This document shows positions 1 through 14,675 of a stretch of 64,000 nucleotides of DNA, in pieces. The position numbers and the translations under genes are program-made. The stretch is from Rostratula benghalensis (Eukaryota; Chordata; Aves; Charadriiformes; Rostratulidae), in assembly GCA_013399305.1 (NCBI GenBank), contig VXAI01000092.1, forward strand, positions 2,055,289 to 2,119,288. Reading direction: 5' to 3'. The notes below the pieces were generated by a model. That model did not search any database and was not told where the DNA came from. It saw only the letters and a list, made by a program, of their open reading frames with translations. Within the stretch, counting starts at the first letter, position 1. Each line of letters starts with the position of its first letter.

Positions 1-1514
1 GACACTGCTAATTTTCAAAAGCCCATGTATATGCGGCGACTGCTGCTCAGGTGACTGTGGTGTTGGAGGAGTCCAAGGCTGAATGAAGAAGACTCACTCT
101 TAAACCTTGTTCCATACATTATCCACAGAATTTGTGCAGGGCAGGGGCAGAGAATCAGTAGCAAACCAGTCCCCATGGACACTATTTCTACACACTGTCT
201 CCAGCATGGCCAGTGTCTGTCTGATATAATCATTCCTTGACTTCGATCAGCTGTAGGGGAGAATGTCCTGTCCGCCTTCTCCAGGTAGTGATAATGAGTC
301 CTTTGTCACAGCCACAGTTACCTCCACTTCCCATACTTCTCCAAGCTGCTGGTCCACATGGTGCCTTTAGTGATTAAGTCAGAAAACAGCCTGGTTTTGT
401 CCCCCCTGTTTTGCTGGTAATATTATCCCCCAAGGCTCTATGCCTATAACGTTTGCTACATGCATTTTGGCTTGCATCTGTGAGCTGCTTCCCAGGTCAG
501 TAATAAAGAGCAGTCTCAGTCTTTGTTCTTGAAGAAAAATTCTTCGATGGATCCTGCCTCTGAAGCAGGATGTTCAGTGCAAAACCACGCTGTAGCTGGC
601 GGCTCCAAGCCCCAGATGCCAGCCCCAGCAAGGAGTGCCACTCTTCCCTTCATGGTCTCCTGCACTTGGATCAACATATACTGCCCTGCTTGAGAAAACT
701 GCCCCACTGCTGCCACCCCGGGGTGGCTGCCACACTGCTACAGGGGTGTTATGGAAAACGCTGCTGCGGCAGCTGCTTTCCACCCCGAATGGTGCAGCGA
801 GGTGTGTGATAAAAGGTGTTTATCACCTCTAGACCTGTATAGTCAACTTAGGACCCATCAATCCTTACTCATCCACCTTGGATGCATTGCAGCCATCTTT
901 GTCGGCAGGGATTCACTATGTTGGCTGTGATGACAATTGAAACTGGCCCCATCTTTTATGAAAATCTTCCTTCCCCTCCCAAAATGAAGTGGCATATGTC
1001 TCATAAACCTTCCTCTCTTGGCTCTGGTGGGAGATGTCTGTCAGGACACAAAGACAAGAGGAACACATTCAGGCACAGATGTACAGCAAAGCAGATACGA
1101 CTGCAAAAGAGAGAGGAAAAAAAGGTTGGCTAGGGAACAAGTATTTTTAATAGTGTTCCCTTTAACAGAGCCTAAAGAGAAGTAACACTTCATTTTACCT
1201 TTTCTATTAAAGCAAAGAGCTCACCAGTGTCAGTTGTGTGCAGGTGCTATGCACAGTGGGAAACAACCCAAACCAGCATGTGTTCTTTGAAATATTTCTT
1301 TTAAACAGACACTAAGTATTTTCAGCTTTTGGAGAATGTGGCTCGAAATAACAAGTAGATAAAATATCACCATGCTGTGTGAGGGAGGATACGTGCAGCT
1401 ATCTTCTGTGATTTCATACTAATATTTAGCTATCATATAGCACTCTCTCTGCTGACCCCACTGTATAAATATTCAGTAATTAACCAGCACATTCCCTGCT
1501 ATGCAACAGGTAGG
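1..1514. other. Noncoding, no gene seen
   Basis: I see no gene here. Open frames on both strands stay below about 85 codons, overlap one another and resemble nothing I recognise. The stretch around 500-830 is somewhat richer in GC than its surroundings but has no CpG clustering of the kind expected at a promoter. Confidence 0.6.
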
Positions 1515-1632
1515 TAATATTGCTCTTAGCATCCCCAGGCTCCAGATAAGGAATTTAGACAGTGGAGTGACAAAGCTTAACCAGACCCACTCAGGAAGCC
1601 TGTGGCAAAGCAGGGAGCAGGATCCATTCCTG
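1515..1632 (+). repeat. MIR-like ancient SINE tail
   Basis: The sequence from the 'ccagataaggaa' block through 'gtggagtgacaaagcttaac' to 'ctcaggaagcctgtggcaaagcagggagcagga' follows, block by block, the shared 3' half of MIR/CORE-type SINEs: a 'cagatgaggaaactgag' block, then 'gagaggttaag', then 'cacacagcaag...ggcagagc'. It is diverged, as expected for an element that amplified before or early in amniote evolution. Orientation is sense on the plus strand. The exact family and the 5' limit cannot be fixed by eye. Confidence 0.65.
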
Positions 1633-2228
1633 CGAGATATGTTCACTTTCCCCCCACTCTGCCTTTAATGTTACAGTCTGGAGACATGTAAGACTTCAGG
1701 GCAGCCCTGAGCAGAGAGGAGTCCACCTGCAAAAACTCCTAAAGCTGTTTCACACTACTGACAGTTTCTGGATCAGACGAGGCTCAGAGGGGAGCCGCGG
1801 GAGTGCTGTAAATCAGGACCGAAGCGCATTGGCAGAGCTCTGTGGGAAAGCTTGCCTGGGGTCCGCCTGTTACTGCTCGTTTTTCTCAGCGCTTTTGGCG
1901 CTCCTTGTTCTTTAAGGTGAAGCGCTGCCCCCAGTCACCTTGTGCTCATCACCTCTTAATTGCCCAGTTTAATTATCACATGCGGTTTAGTTGTGGAGGG
2001 GGTGTGAAAACAAACAGAATACAAACATTAAACTAATCTACTGAGGAGGGCAGATGTGGATACACCACTGCAGGATGGGCTTGTGAGCTTCCTACGGCCT
2101 GTTGTGCCCCAGCGGGGACATTGTCCCTCACCTGTGCTTCATGAAAGAGCTGCCCATCTCTCTCTTTTCATCCCATTTACCTTTACTGCCATCAGAAGCA
2201 GTAAATAGAATAATGTAGAATCGTTCTC
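1633..2228. other. Noncoding, no gene seen
   Basis: Ordinary unique-looking DNA. The only open frame of note (64 codons around 1842-2036, plus strand) has no recognisable domain. Confidence 0.55.
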
Positions 2229-2285
2229 CACAAAAAAAAAACAAAAAAAAAGCCAAACCAAACCCAGAAACAAACAAAAAAGACC
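2229..2285. repeat. A/C-rich low-complexity tract
   Basis: Runs of A broken by C, with almost no T or G on the plus strand ('caaaaaaaaaacaaaaaaaaa' type followed by 'ccaaaccaaaccc'). The complement is a T/G tract like those at 33061-33159 and 62383-62420. It may be a decayed homopolymer tail, but no element body is recognised next to it. Confidence 0.7.
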
Positions 2286-5200
2286 AAAACTCCCTACCAA
2301 ACTCAATAATATTACACATGTAAGGATTAACTTCTCACATTTTGCACTTGATTTTGCTTTAAGCTTTGAGTGATGAGGAAACAGAGGTCATGGACCACTG
2401 AGACTATTTTCACCACAGGAAATGATGTGAAGCAAAAGGCAATCTTCATGAGGAAATTAGTCAAATCTTGTTAAAACTTCAATTCACCTTAAGGACTGCA
2501 TTTTTTTCCTGCAAGGATGTCAGCAAACTAAAAAGCATTGTCTAGAATTTCTCCTGAAGAAATTAATAGATGCAACTGTAGGGACAGTCAGTCAAAAACC
2601 AGGCTTAAAGAAAGCAACAGCATCGTGCTGGCACAATACCCTGAAAGTTTTGGCTTGGCTGTTGAAAAGGCTGCTAGTTTCTTCACTTTGTTGCATGGAA
2701 ACTGTATATGGCCAGTGATTTTCATAGTCCAATATGTTCTGATTCCCTTGCATAAAAGACATCCACTTAAACTGCAGCAACATTGCCAGAACTTCTAAAG
2801 TAGGCTGTGCAGTGCAGTCCTGACTATCAGAGCTCACATCTACTACAAAAATCAAACTGCATGTTTTTCCAGGTGCTGCCATCTTGGAAACAAGGCACAT
2901 GGGGACTAAAAAATGTGTTTCAGGACTTAACATGAGGTCTGCAATTAGAATTTTTTATTGAATCTAGTTATTGCAAACTGCTTTCAACTGAAGTGTACAT
3001 TTGTTTAAACACCTTCAAACTCATGTTTTCTCTGGCTGTTGAAGTAATGTACTTCATTTCAGAAGTAGTCAGTAGAAGAACCTAGTGCAGTCTAATGGGC
3101 AACATAATTTCATGTAGCTGAAATGCCTTATTTAAATCAGTACCATTTTGCAGAGGTGAGTATTTGAAGAGGTTCTGCAAATGTTTTAACTGTGCAGGAT
3201 AAAGCTTCTCTGTGGAAGCGTGTTGTGTCATATACAATCACTGCAACATGTACATCCCAGCTCAAGTGCATTTGGCTACATTGATTCAGAGTTCCTGTGT
3301 AACTCAGCCAAATTGCCCAGGGCCTGTTTTCCAGAGTTTTCTAACACTTGCATCTTCAGCTGACTTCAGCTGGAGTTAACTCTGAACACTAAAACATCTC
3401 TTCAGCTGGAATTCTAAAGGAGTCTGAAGAAACCACAAAGACCGTACACAAAACTCTCCCGGCTTCCTTAAAATCGAGCTTTCGGTTCCTAGTTTTTCTG
3501 TGCAAACTGGACCACTGATATTTCCTTTTTCCTAACACTTGCCTGTCTGTTTTATGTGTTCATGTAGTGCTTAACCCACCTTTTCTGAACCTTCCAGGTG
3601 TTTGTCTGGTTTGAATAGCACAATGCATACAAAGTCAAAGAGCACAATGCTAAGCTCCCAGCTGGACCTCAGGGTTACAGGAGAGCAGTCAGTGACACTG
3701 CAGAGCAACTCCTAGAACACCTCTCAGTATCAAATCAGAGCCCTGACATGTCACTGTGAGCTTGAAACACACTTCTGGCCTGTCCAAAGATGTTAGTAAG
3801 ACTCAGTCCAGCCCAAATATTCATGCGGGGACTGCTTTTCCATTAGATCATGACATTTTAAACATTAAGTGCAGAAACAGAGTTAAGTGTTAGGAAATTC
3901 TGAATGCTGTCTAGTTCTGGGTTTGACCAGAGCATGCAACACATATATGCATACACATACATTACATTAGTAATTTTCTGTATTACAACACGTCTCACAT
4001 TAACACCAAGAAAATACATAAAATAGCCAAAATTGGGACTCCTTAAAATGAGTTCTTATCAATTTTCTTGACTTTTTATCTTAATCATTGGGATTTCTTA
4101 ATGGTCAGATCTTCACATATGAACTTCAATGTATTCTTGAGACTGCCTGCTCTTTTTTTCCATCCTTACAACTTCTAGTTATAGACCGAAATGAATAATA
4201 GTTATTAATGTTAGAGTTAAACCTTTACAGCACAATGTACATTTGTAGCTATAGGCTGGAAAATGTGGAAAATTGCTAACACAATACCTGTGTTGAAAGA
4301 ACTTGAAACTGTTGGTGTATTTATAGTTTGTACACTGCATCTACCATATCAGTAGTATGTGTTATAAATGTAATATTGACACATTAGGGAGTACAGTAAA
4401 CAGTCAAAAATCTATGTAGAAAGTAGAGCACAAAGGAAGAAAAGATGACCTTCACCACCCACCATGAAGGCAGACTTCTAAAATGTGGCTGAAATGGGGA
4501 ATGTGGGTAGTAAAGACAAGAGGCCACAGCCAAGGCTGCTAGGGCATATTTTATTTCAGCACATTCTCAACACATCTCTCCAGTCACCCTCATGCTGGTA
4601 CCTGGCAGAGTCCAAGATAGATGTTTGCGGTATCTCCTTTCTCTTAGGGAGGATGGGTTAGAAATAAAAACTATCTTCCTCTGTGATACCTCCAATGGCA
4701 GAATCATTTTCACAGTTTTCCAAATAATAAAGCTGATGGCCTCCCCTCAGGCATCATTCCAGAAGACCTCACTGCTAGGACATTTCTCTTTTTACTCCAC
4801 CTGTCACTGATTTTCCAAAGGTGTAATTGTGATCCTAGATAGCATCCACTAGACTCTCTGGAGCATGATAAAGGGCTCCATTCCTCCATATACTCAGCAT
4901 GGGTCCAGGGCCAGCCCAAACATCACTGCTAATACTGTGGTTTCAGGAGATCCTACATAGCACTTGCGCAACATTGCTATTTCCAACCTGGCCACATGGG
5001 CTAGAGCAGAAGCTTCATAATGATTTTGGCAGGAAGAATAAAAAGAGACAGATCTTTTCCGGGATGGTGTCGGTGCATCTGTTACTCTCCTCCAGTTACA
5101 GTAAGTAGTTTCCCCCTGCTTTATTCATAGTTCTTGGCCAACACTGACCAAATTGATCAATGAGTAGAAATCCCATTCTAGTGTAAGTCAGGCATAAACT

Positions 5201-7849
5201 GGTGTAATGTCATAACAAGTCCCAGTGTCTATTCCAGTCCTCTACCCTGAATACTTTTGCAATCACTTTCACCAGAAACAAAGAAAGCACAGGAGGTCAT
5301 GAAAGATATGAGAGAGGAGAGAAACATCCCAAGTATTGAGATTGGCAGCCAGGGTGAAAAAGTGAGTGACTTTGTAGTAAGTTCTGCAGTTGCTTGAAGT
5401 AGCTTCATATATCCTTCTCCACCTCTGCCCCCCACCATCATGTGTAATCTTTGCTTTGCTAAAACATATGCATTTAGTTCTCTGAATCATTGCAATTTCT
5501 CTATCATCCACTATGTCTGTGGCTCATCACTGAGGTAGAGACTTCACTCTCAAACTAAGAAGCCCAGAACTGTGCTAAGCATCTAATCCTGGAGGAAAGC
5601 CTCTTGCAGCACCTCGAGAGGGAAAATTACCTCCCTGAAAACTGACAAGATGACTCTGTGTACACAATTCACAAACACAACTGCACCTTTGCCATGACAA
5701 GTTATTGATAGGTTATATCTGATTTGTTGCCTGTTATCTTCCCTAAATCTTTATAAACTCAATGCCTTCCAAGTATTTACCTCCTGCTGAATATGCGGTT
5801 AGGATTTTTCCTGAGATATATTAGTTTGTGTTGTTTTCTCAGTTGAATCTAATTGTGCTGTTTCCTGCACATATTTCCAACCCTGAAAGTCCCTTTGGAG
5901 AAAGGATTTCTGCGTCCTCACCAGTGTACATGTGAGGAAGACCAAGCAATCGCCCAGGGCAGAAAAACAGGAAGGAGAAAAGTAATAAAGGTTCTCAGTT
6001 CCCAGGTCCCATTGATTTCATATGCACTGCGCAGCTTGCAGTGGGAAATCAGCACCATGCAGGCATGTGAAACACAACTGATCCCTGAGACAGAGGGACA
6101 GGAGAGCTGGTAACGCATTACCAACCTCCCCTAATTTAAGAATCATTTTGTTAACTACTTCAACATGCTGGGGTTTTATATTGAAAAAAAACCCCAACCT
6201 TTTATAGTGTAAATAAAATCATTAAATAAAATCAGGATCAGCTATAATCCCTACACACTTCGCTCCAACTCAGTATATTGCTGTTTACCATTACCATTTG
6301 TTTCCAATCTTTTATTCAGTTTTCACTCCACATAATAAAGTTCATGTCCAAGTAAAGACTCCAAAGTCTAATAACAAAAAAATTACCACGTGCTCTAATC
6401 AGTGGGATATTAAGGTGAAACCATCCAGGTACTGCAGTCATCTGCTTTAAGCTTTCTATCACATACACTCACACTTCTTTTTTTTCGCACAATGCACAGG
6501 TTACATTGGTTGCTCTGAAATTGCGCTCTTGGCAGACCAGTGATTTGCTATTAAAAATAAAAAAATTACTCTGCCGCTATACCCAATAGTAATGATTTGA
6601 AGAATATTTTCTCTGGTTGTCAGGATCCGTGCCTCTCCTAATTTGCAGGAGAATTCGTAATAAAAAGTACATAGCTCCCATAATTTATCATTTTTTAAAA
6701 AATTTAATGGCTTGTAACAGTGAAAAAGAATTACTCAAGAGTCCCTCATAATACAGGAGGTGTTTAGTGGGAGTTTTAAGATATTAATAATTTTTCTCTT
6801 TCTGGATTGCCAAAACACTTCAGAGAAACCCAGTTGCCTCATGGAGTTAAGAAATTGTTTCAGGGAACCTTAAAACTATTTAGTGTGCTTTAGACCACTA
6901 CTTTTGTTATCCATACACAAAAATTGGGTCACAATTACTGAGGTGTTCTCTGGGACTCCAGAGGCTTTGAGAAGAGCCTGGGTTATTTTCTAGCTCTGCA
7001 TCAACATAGTTATGACATTTCCAGCTTGGGTCAGTTTCAGTTTGGAAAATGCATGGAGTTCAAGGGCTCTGCATAGGTTGCATTCTGTAATTTTTGCAGT
7101 ATTCAGAAGTTTACCAGGTCAAAACCCAGACAGACCAAAACCAAAGAAAATGTTCCCATGAACTCCTGTGAAGACTGAATTTTTGGCAGCTCTGCTAAAA
7201 CCTGAAACAAGTGTGAGAGAGCTGCAATTGACAAAAATTATTCATCAACATTTTCACTATATGTGGGTCTGTTTTATTTATATGTTCTATGTATTAGGAT
7301 GTATAAGCTGTTGGCCTGTTATTCATCATCAAGGAATCTCTGGGCAAGCACTCGGATTTGAGTGTCCATCTTCCTGTGGCCTTATTGCAGAGGTGCTGAG
7401 TTCCTACTGATCTCACCACATTTAGAGCTGTAAGCACTCCCCACCACCAGCTGTGAGACCGCTGGACATGAAAAATGTAGAAATATTGGCTTGTTTGCTC
7501 TTTGTGTCAAAACTGCCAAATTTGTAGTTCTCTCAGAATCTGTTGAAAGGCTTTAGGCGTATTTGCTGATCTGTGTGATCTGAATTAGAAAACCCTGAGA
7601 TGACCCTAAGATTCCATCCCAGCCCAAATCAAACCTAAACAGGTTATACTAAGCTACCTGAATTTCATTGTGTTATGAAATGGAGGGGAAATTCCCAGAA
7701 ATATCAATAGAAGATGTTTTTGTTTAGAAAAATTCTTATAGAGGATTTGTATTTATAGCACAACCAGCAACAAAAAAAAGAAAGAAATTTAAAGTAATCT
7801 AGTAATCATAAATACACTTGCCTCCATTACACTCTGCATTACACTGTTT
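2286..7849. other. Long noncoding stretch
   Basis: About 5.5 kb without a recognisable gene, RNA or young repeat. Small open frames (113 codons or fewer, e.g. minus strand 2592-2933) look like chance. AT-rich pockets occur at about 3950-4400 and 6150-6800, and a short poly-A/C-rich stretch near 6184. If this is an intron or intergenic spacer, nothing in it identifies the gene. Confidence 0.55.
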
Positions 7850-7955
7850 CCATCATTCTATAAAGGTAAAAAAAGTCTCACAATAGGAGCAAGCACGTGC
7901 CCAGGTCACACAAAGAGGGTCAGTGTGAAGGATGGATGAACCTTTATTAATTTCA
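7850..7955 (+). repeat. Probable MIR-like SINE fragment
   Basis: The order of blocks 'cattctataaaggtaaaa', 'ctcacaatagg', 'gcacgtgcccaggtcacacaaagag' and 'gtcagtg' matches the MIR/CORE-SINE 3' half in sense orientation, in particular the 'cttgcccaaggtcacacag' block. Several short indels are needed, so this is weaker than the copies at 1515 and 14676. Confidence 0.5.
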
Positions 7956-10900
7956 GTCCTCTTCAGCATGTTTGTCTCTGTCCTTCCCTTCAGCTCCTCA
8001 TGTCTGAATTCCTTTCCCTCACCCAAAGAAAGAAAAATGCGCAGATGGGTATCATAACTCTGTGCATATGGTGCCTTTGTGAATATTCGGATGTCAGGAA
8101 TGAGAAACAAAGCTGTACATGTCCAGCTCCCAAAGTCCTCAAGAGGTATCTCTCTGACAGAGTTATAGTTGCTCTAGACAAACCTTCCAAAAGCTGTATT
8201 AATCAGAGGTTTCCATATTTAACCAGGAGGGGAAAAATAAAGGAATGGCAAGACCTCTTCAGAGCATTTTGCTTCTAAATGATGATCCTGTTAGCAAGCT
8301 GGAGAACCATTCTTAGAGCTACCCCTGGAGCATTCCTGTCCTGGAACACAGACCAGGGTAATTGTGTGCAATAACCGTCAGTAGAAAAAAACAAGTCGTT
8401 CCCACAAGAGGCTGTCTATAGCCACAGGAAAACAATATAACATTGTGAGTAAATAACTAACTGGATGGGGTTGACAGTTTTGCTTTGTCTAACAGGAGGA
8501 CACACACATGTATATATGAATTGACAGCTGCTTTTGGGATGGAAAGGCTTTCATTCACGGCACTGAGTATGATGGATCAGTACCAGCATGAAAACTGGAA
8601 ATCCATGTTTCTTTGCAGAAATAGCTGCTGCTTGGATTTTTTTAAAATTTGAGAAGGAAAAACATTGTCATGTTGGTGCCCTTCTGCAGTTTTCACATGC
8701 ATGGAAATTCTGAGACCGTAGGTCATCTGGCTTTGGTAGACTAAGAAGCCTGGAGTGAGGAAGGAGACTGATAGCATATGAGGTACCAAAAAGTCTCTTA
8801 ACGGAAAAGTCTCAAAGCAATATTATCTTGGATCTTTCCCTCTCTGTTCCCATGTTCAAGTTTCTTATTCAACCCACAGCCCGTTTGCCCAGTGTTGTTG
8901 CAGTGCAATGCATAACAAAGAAATATTTGAAATGAGGAGCAATTAGGGTTCCTGTAACAGTGAGGCTCAATTATTTGGAAAGCAAGACTTTTTTTAAAGT
9001 CAGGGCATGCTGAAACCAGCAGTTTCTATTTTTCAGTTTTTATGTCTCGGAGCTGGCTGACCACACTACTGGCACACAGCACGGCACTAACAGCTACAGG
9101 GAGTGGTATTGCTATCTGGGCCCAGTAGAGCAAGGCTGATTTCCCCCACCTGAGAATGTGATCCCTAATCTTTCACAGGTGGATTTGGCCAGAACTAGGC
9201 AGTAGCAAGATGAGCACAAATAAAAAGGTAATGGTAGCAAAATTACCACAGCCTCTTTGGCATGTAATGAAAAATCACTTTCACACCTTTGCAGTTTGTT
9301 TTCATCTCCTTTTCTATTTTTCCCCCTTCCCCCCCTATTTTTGTTATTTCTTACTCTGCTTGTCTTTGGTGATTGTGTGCATCGCTCACTCCTGCTCGCG
9401 TGGTATCAATGAAACAATTCTCTGGATGTTCAGCCTTCTGGTGGATCCAGATCTCTGCTGCAGAGCTTGGCCCTTGAGCCACTCTGGCCCTTATTCTGCT
9501 GAAGGAAAACGATTCCCTACAGCTCTGTTTTTTACATGTGCAGACTAGACCTGGGGCACCGCTACCCCCAGACTATCATGTTTAGTTAGTTGAGAGAGGG
9601 GGAATTTTCCAGGGGTCCAGCCAAGCAAAAGCTTATAAGGACATAGAGCATACACAGTGCCTGTGTGTATGCACAGAGGAGATGATCTAAAAGTTTCCTG
9701 TTACTGTAGTAGAGCTACTAAATGTAAATTGACAGAATGTGAAGAATATTATCATGGAAACATCAGCAAGGAGAGTAGCCTGTGGGAAAACATCACAAGA
9801 AAAGGAAAAAAGAGTTCCCCTCCACATTTGGAAATTTGGATGAAGTGCTAAGCTGCAGGGGTTGGATCTTGAACTAAATGTCAGTGCTTCAGGGTCATTG
9901 ACCTTACCTCTACAGTACTTTATTGGTAGTGTGATAGATAATTTATAGCTTTAAAAAATGCTGGAAGGACATACTCTTTCATGGAACATATGGTTTGGAT
10001 TTGTATTACATCCATTATTCTTGTTTCTGACAATCTGTAACAAGTCTATATAAATTTGTTACTAAATTACTATTTTCTAATAGATACACGATATTTACAT
10101 TTTTTGACAATATTATTATCACAGGGGTACATATGTCAAGTCCAAAAGCTCTTATGAAAAGTGTGAGTATGTGCCAGGATTTCACTTTGACATACAACCT
10201 TTAATTTTAAATGCAGTCATATAAGCAATAAAGTTTCAACATCAACAAGCTTGAATTCTTTGTAATAATAGCCTTTATCTTATTTCCTTCTTTGAAATAA
10301 AATTGACACTGACAGCATATTGGCAAGGTTAAAAAAATCCTGTTATTAAAAGCATTTAATCACAATAAAAAAGGAAATAATGTATTTTTTAAGAATATTC
10401 CTTTGAAGCATTACCGCCTGATTACCTCATAATATCTTTATCTCTTAGCTATTCCGTGCCAAGCCTCTGTGTCATTCCTCTATCTGTGAAGAATGTAATT
10501 TTTGTTCCCCGAGCAGAAGCAGAATTTCTCTCAGTGGCTTGAAATTCTTTGCCATTTCTGATACTCTTGCAAGGATCTCCAACAGGAATTTATCATGGGA
10601 CATGGGTTTTAATTCTTACAATAATTTTCTTTGACATTAAAACAATCTGTAAGCCTGTGTCCATTTAGCCAAATGTGACTGTTTGCATAAGCAATAACTT
10701 GCCATTTCCTTCATGTTGGCAACACTGAGTTCCTGTGGCCTGGAGAAACCAGTGCACCATCTGCTCCCAGATAAGACAATGGGGTTTTGCCATCAATTTG
10801 CACGGGAGAAGAATCAAGTTCCAGGTAAGAAAGAGCTGAAAAAGCTGCTTTTTAAGCATTTTCCCTTACTGAAAGCTAATTCTTTCATGAAATTCAGGAA

Positions 10901-13900
10901 AAATTGTACAAAAGCTTTTGTTTCTTTCATTATGCTGTCCTAGCAGCAAAGGGTCACTGCTGAAATGTTATGTCTGCTAGAGACTGCCAAGGTTTTTCAT
11001 TAAGCACGATCGCTTGGGAATGTTCCAAACACTAATACTTTTATATTCAAGATAATGATATTTTCAGTCAAGCGACATGCAATTTTTGCCAAACCCAAGC
11101 AATGAAAATACAACGTCTCTTTGGTCAAATTGGTGGGACCTGTATTGCATGGCAGGTGTCCTCCACAGCTTTGGTCCCCTGAGAGGTTGCTCTGGGGCCT
11201 TCCTGGAGCATTTTGAGGTTCCCTCTTGACTTTGAGCCTGGGTTTCCTCTGCAGAAGTAGCCAAGATTGCCTGGAAATGGTGCACATCTGAGCCTCGTCC
11301 CAGCAGGAGAAACACTCCTGGATCCCACGTTGCAGAGGAAGAATTTATCATTGCCTATTCCCATTATTCTGGCTCTCTGTTCATTTTATGACAAACCATA
11401 ACAAAACAACTAGCAAATGTCCAGTCTTGCCATTGTTTGTAGTGTGTCTTTCAAACATAATTTGTTATTTTCATTTTTCAAAAATCAAGGTTTGTGACAG
11501 GGCTGTTCTCCTATTTTGAGGCCAAGCTTTAACCCTAACTTTGCCTGTGCAACACATACACTGAAAACATAATCACTCATCCTATTGCATCAGAGATCTG
11601 CAATTCCCTATCAGGACAGAAGGCAAACAGGACTGGTCTGGTCCTGTATTGGACAAAACTGTATCTTCTATTAGTAATAGAATTGCTTCGCACATGTAAG
11701 TTGCATTTCATGCAAAGATCCCTATGTGCATTACAAATACTGAATGACCATTACACCTATTTTACAAATGGCCTACCAGTGTCACAATGAAAGCCATTAT
11801 ATCATTCTTCCTTCAGCTAGGCCTTTTTAATCGCTAGTGGCCAGGGCTGAGCTTGAAATTCAATTCCCACACAAGTATCAAACTAGTATTTAGCTCTCTT
11901 CATTGTCCCCTGGTGACACTTCCATGGAAGTAACAGTGATGAGCTTAAACACGTTGTTGAGTGCTGAGTATTTGTAAGAGAACATCTCTTAGAGCATTGA
12001 ATGCTCCACTCGGCCATCAATTTGAGCTGTTCCTGGAGTAAAACAGGACTTACATAATAGGGCACCTCTCAGGAAGCTGTAAAACCAAACAGGGAAGAAG
12101 TACAGCTGTCAAAATGGGTTAGCTTCAAGAGAGGGTAGGTGGGTCCACAGCATTTATAATTACAGGTCAGACAACCCCTCCTTTAGGAAAAAAAGTGTTG
12201 GGGAAGAGCCTATAAGTCTTTTCCTTCTGCACGTACATTGAAAGATTTCATGATCCTTGCATCATCACAAGACATTCCAGCCAGGTCACAGGAGACTAAA
12301 GCATGGCAAGAAAGCAAGGTAGTGCAGTTTGTAACCTGGAAGGCAGCAGAAGAGTAGAAGAGGAGAGCAAGGCTAAGTTCAGATGAGAGTGAGATGCCCT
12401 TATTGCTTCCACAGCCCTCCGGAAAGTGAGGGTAGGTTTAGTGCTGGAAAGGAAATAATGCTGTGGCACAGATGCTAGCTCAGCCTTCTTCTCCTCCCCA
12501 GGGTATACCTTCATCTGGGGTCCTTTCTCCATGTCCATGGGGGCAATGCAACCCTGCGCAATTCCCAGCTCCACAAAGCCAACAGCAACATACCTGGGCC
12601 TATACATTCCAGGGATTGTGACTTTATATGGGAGGGGAACTGAAACCCCTGAATTAGCTCCTATTGGAATTCTGTATCAAAATGATCTATTAAATTGCCA
12701 AGTCTGACTTCTGCTACTTCCAGCTATTGGATGTCACAAATAATTTTCTATTCTTTAGGCTCAAAAACTAATGACTAAACTAAGTAGTTTTTCAGGTAAC
12801 ATAACAAAGAAAGCTACAAGCAAAGAACAGGGGAGGCTGGGATGCCCACTATCTAGAAACCCAAGACAGGAGACATGCCAGAACAGTTCCAGCATGGGAA
12901 TTTTGAGCCAACCTCTCTCTCCTGCTCCAGAGTATCTCTGCCAAGCTGAGGAGTGGGAATGCCGTCCTTACTCCAGTTTGTGGGTCAATGTGCAAACAGT
13001 CAGAGGTCAGGCTGAGAACCTTTGAGATACTATCTCAAAGCATGTGTGTCCCTTCTACCTTCTGCTGGCTGCAGTTTATTCCTTGTGTTTCAGGGGAAGG
13101 CCAAACATCTCCATGAGCTCAGAAGGGCATATGGCTGCCAGTGAGACTCTGCGATGAAAAATCCTGTGTGTTTGCAGAGGTGGTGAGTCATCTTACACTG
13201 AGCTAGAAGTGGTTTCAAAGAAATACAAGTAAGCCTGATGTACCACTGCCGGTGCAAAAAGAGGGTGAATGTGGTTTCAAACACTCATAGCTGAAAAAAG
13301 ACCCAGTGATTAGCCCTTCAGCCATAGGCTAACTAGTCTCCAAGAAGTTATGACAAAATACCTATTTTTCGAAGTCTGTAGTCCAATGTTGACAGTGCAG
13401 CATTATCTTTGCCTGGGCTCCTTGTAGCAACGATGGTGTTATCTTAATGTCTCATGGCAAAAGATAACGGAGAGACAGTTGCTGATTATAAAAACAGCTA
13501 TTCTCTACTTTTGCTTCTTCCCAGCTGGTTGCCTGTGCTTGCCGTAACCCATGAAGCTCTTGAAGAAACAGGACAGGCCTTCTGCTCATTTCAGCGAAGA
13601 CATGCAAATGCTAGCAGCAGCTTTCTCAGAGAACAGCAAAGCCATGTGGATGTTTACGATAATAGCAGTGGTACTGAGTACAAGAGAAAGATGTGGAAGA
13701 GATGGAATTGTCTCTTCTGGACCTTGCTAAACCCCTTTGTCAAAGCCCTGATTGGGGCAAGTTGTCTGTCATTAGTACATGCTGAGGTATTCCTTGGCAC
13801 AGGTTATATATTTATATTTTAATTTTTCCAAATGATTCTGCAGGTCTCTGCATGGATGTGTTGTCAGTATTACCCAAATTTTCCAGCTCACTGGGAACAT

Positions 13901-14675
13901 AGAATTAACCTCAAAAAATGAATTCACTCTAGCAGTATTGATAGAGTTGTATTCCCCATCTTTCTTCCTCAAAATGCATACACATTTTTATATGCACCTA
14001 GATTGCGGCACTAAAAATATCTACTGGATATCCACACACTTTACCAGAATGCTTGTTGGATACCCTCTAACTGGGGCCTTGCATGAAATAATGTACAATA
14101 ATATTCCTAAAATTTTTAATCTCAGGAAAAGTATCCAATAAATAAACACTGTAAATAAACAAAAACCTGTATTTTGTAAATTCAACAGTATAAGAGGTAT
14201 GAAGAATGTGTATGAAAGTTGCTACCTATGGCTGCAAAAAATACATTGCCAGTATCTTGTACATGGTGATCATTTCAGGCTCTTTAGTCTGCTTTTTCAC
14301 AGCTGTATGAAAATGTCTAATTAGAAGTTTATCCCCTTATAAACCCTGACCTCAATTTTTTCAAATCCTAGCACTTTATTTATTGTAGCTTGATCTAGCA
14401 GTTCACTGCTTTCGCCTCAGAGGATTCAAGGAACAACCCTCAGGGAAAGATACAAAACCCAAACACAAGTTCCTGCAGCAAGTTCCTGTAAGCAGCACAT
14501 GTCATTTTGTTAGCTGCCTGCCTTCACAGTGGTGATCACCATCATTCTTTGGGCAGCTCCATACAGACCACTGCCAAAGTGACACCAGGATGATGTGAGG
14601 TATGAACAACCCTCAGAAGGCTGAACTGCCCTCAGTAAGCCATACCCAGTGGCCAGCAGGTGGGAAGCACAGTGT
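7956..14675. other. Long noncoding stretch
   Basis: No gene recognised over 6.7 kb. Open frames up to 122 codons (13454-13822 plus; 9210-9548 plus; 12296-12607 minus) have no domain, no similarity I recognise and no consistent splice context. The part around 10000-10420 is markedly AT-rich. A plus-strand stretch at 9318-9342 is a pyrimidine run. Confidence 0.55.
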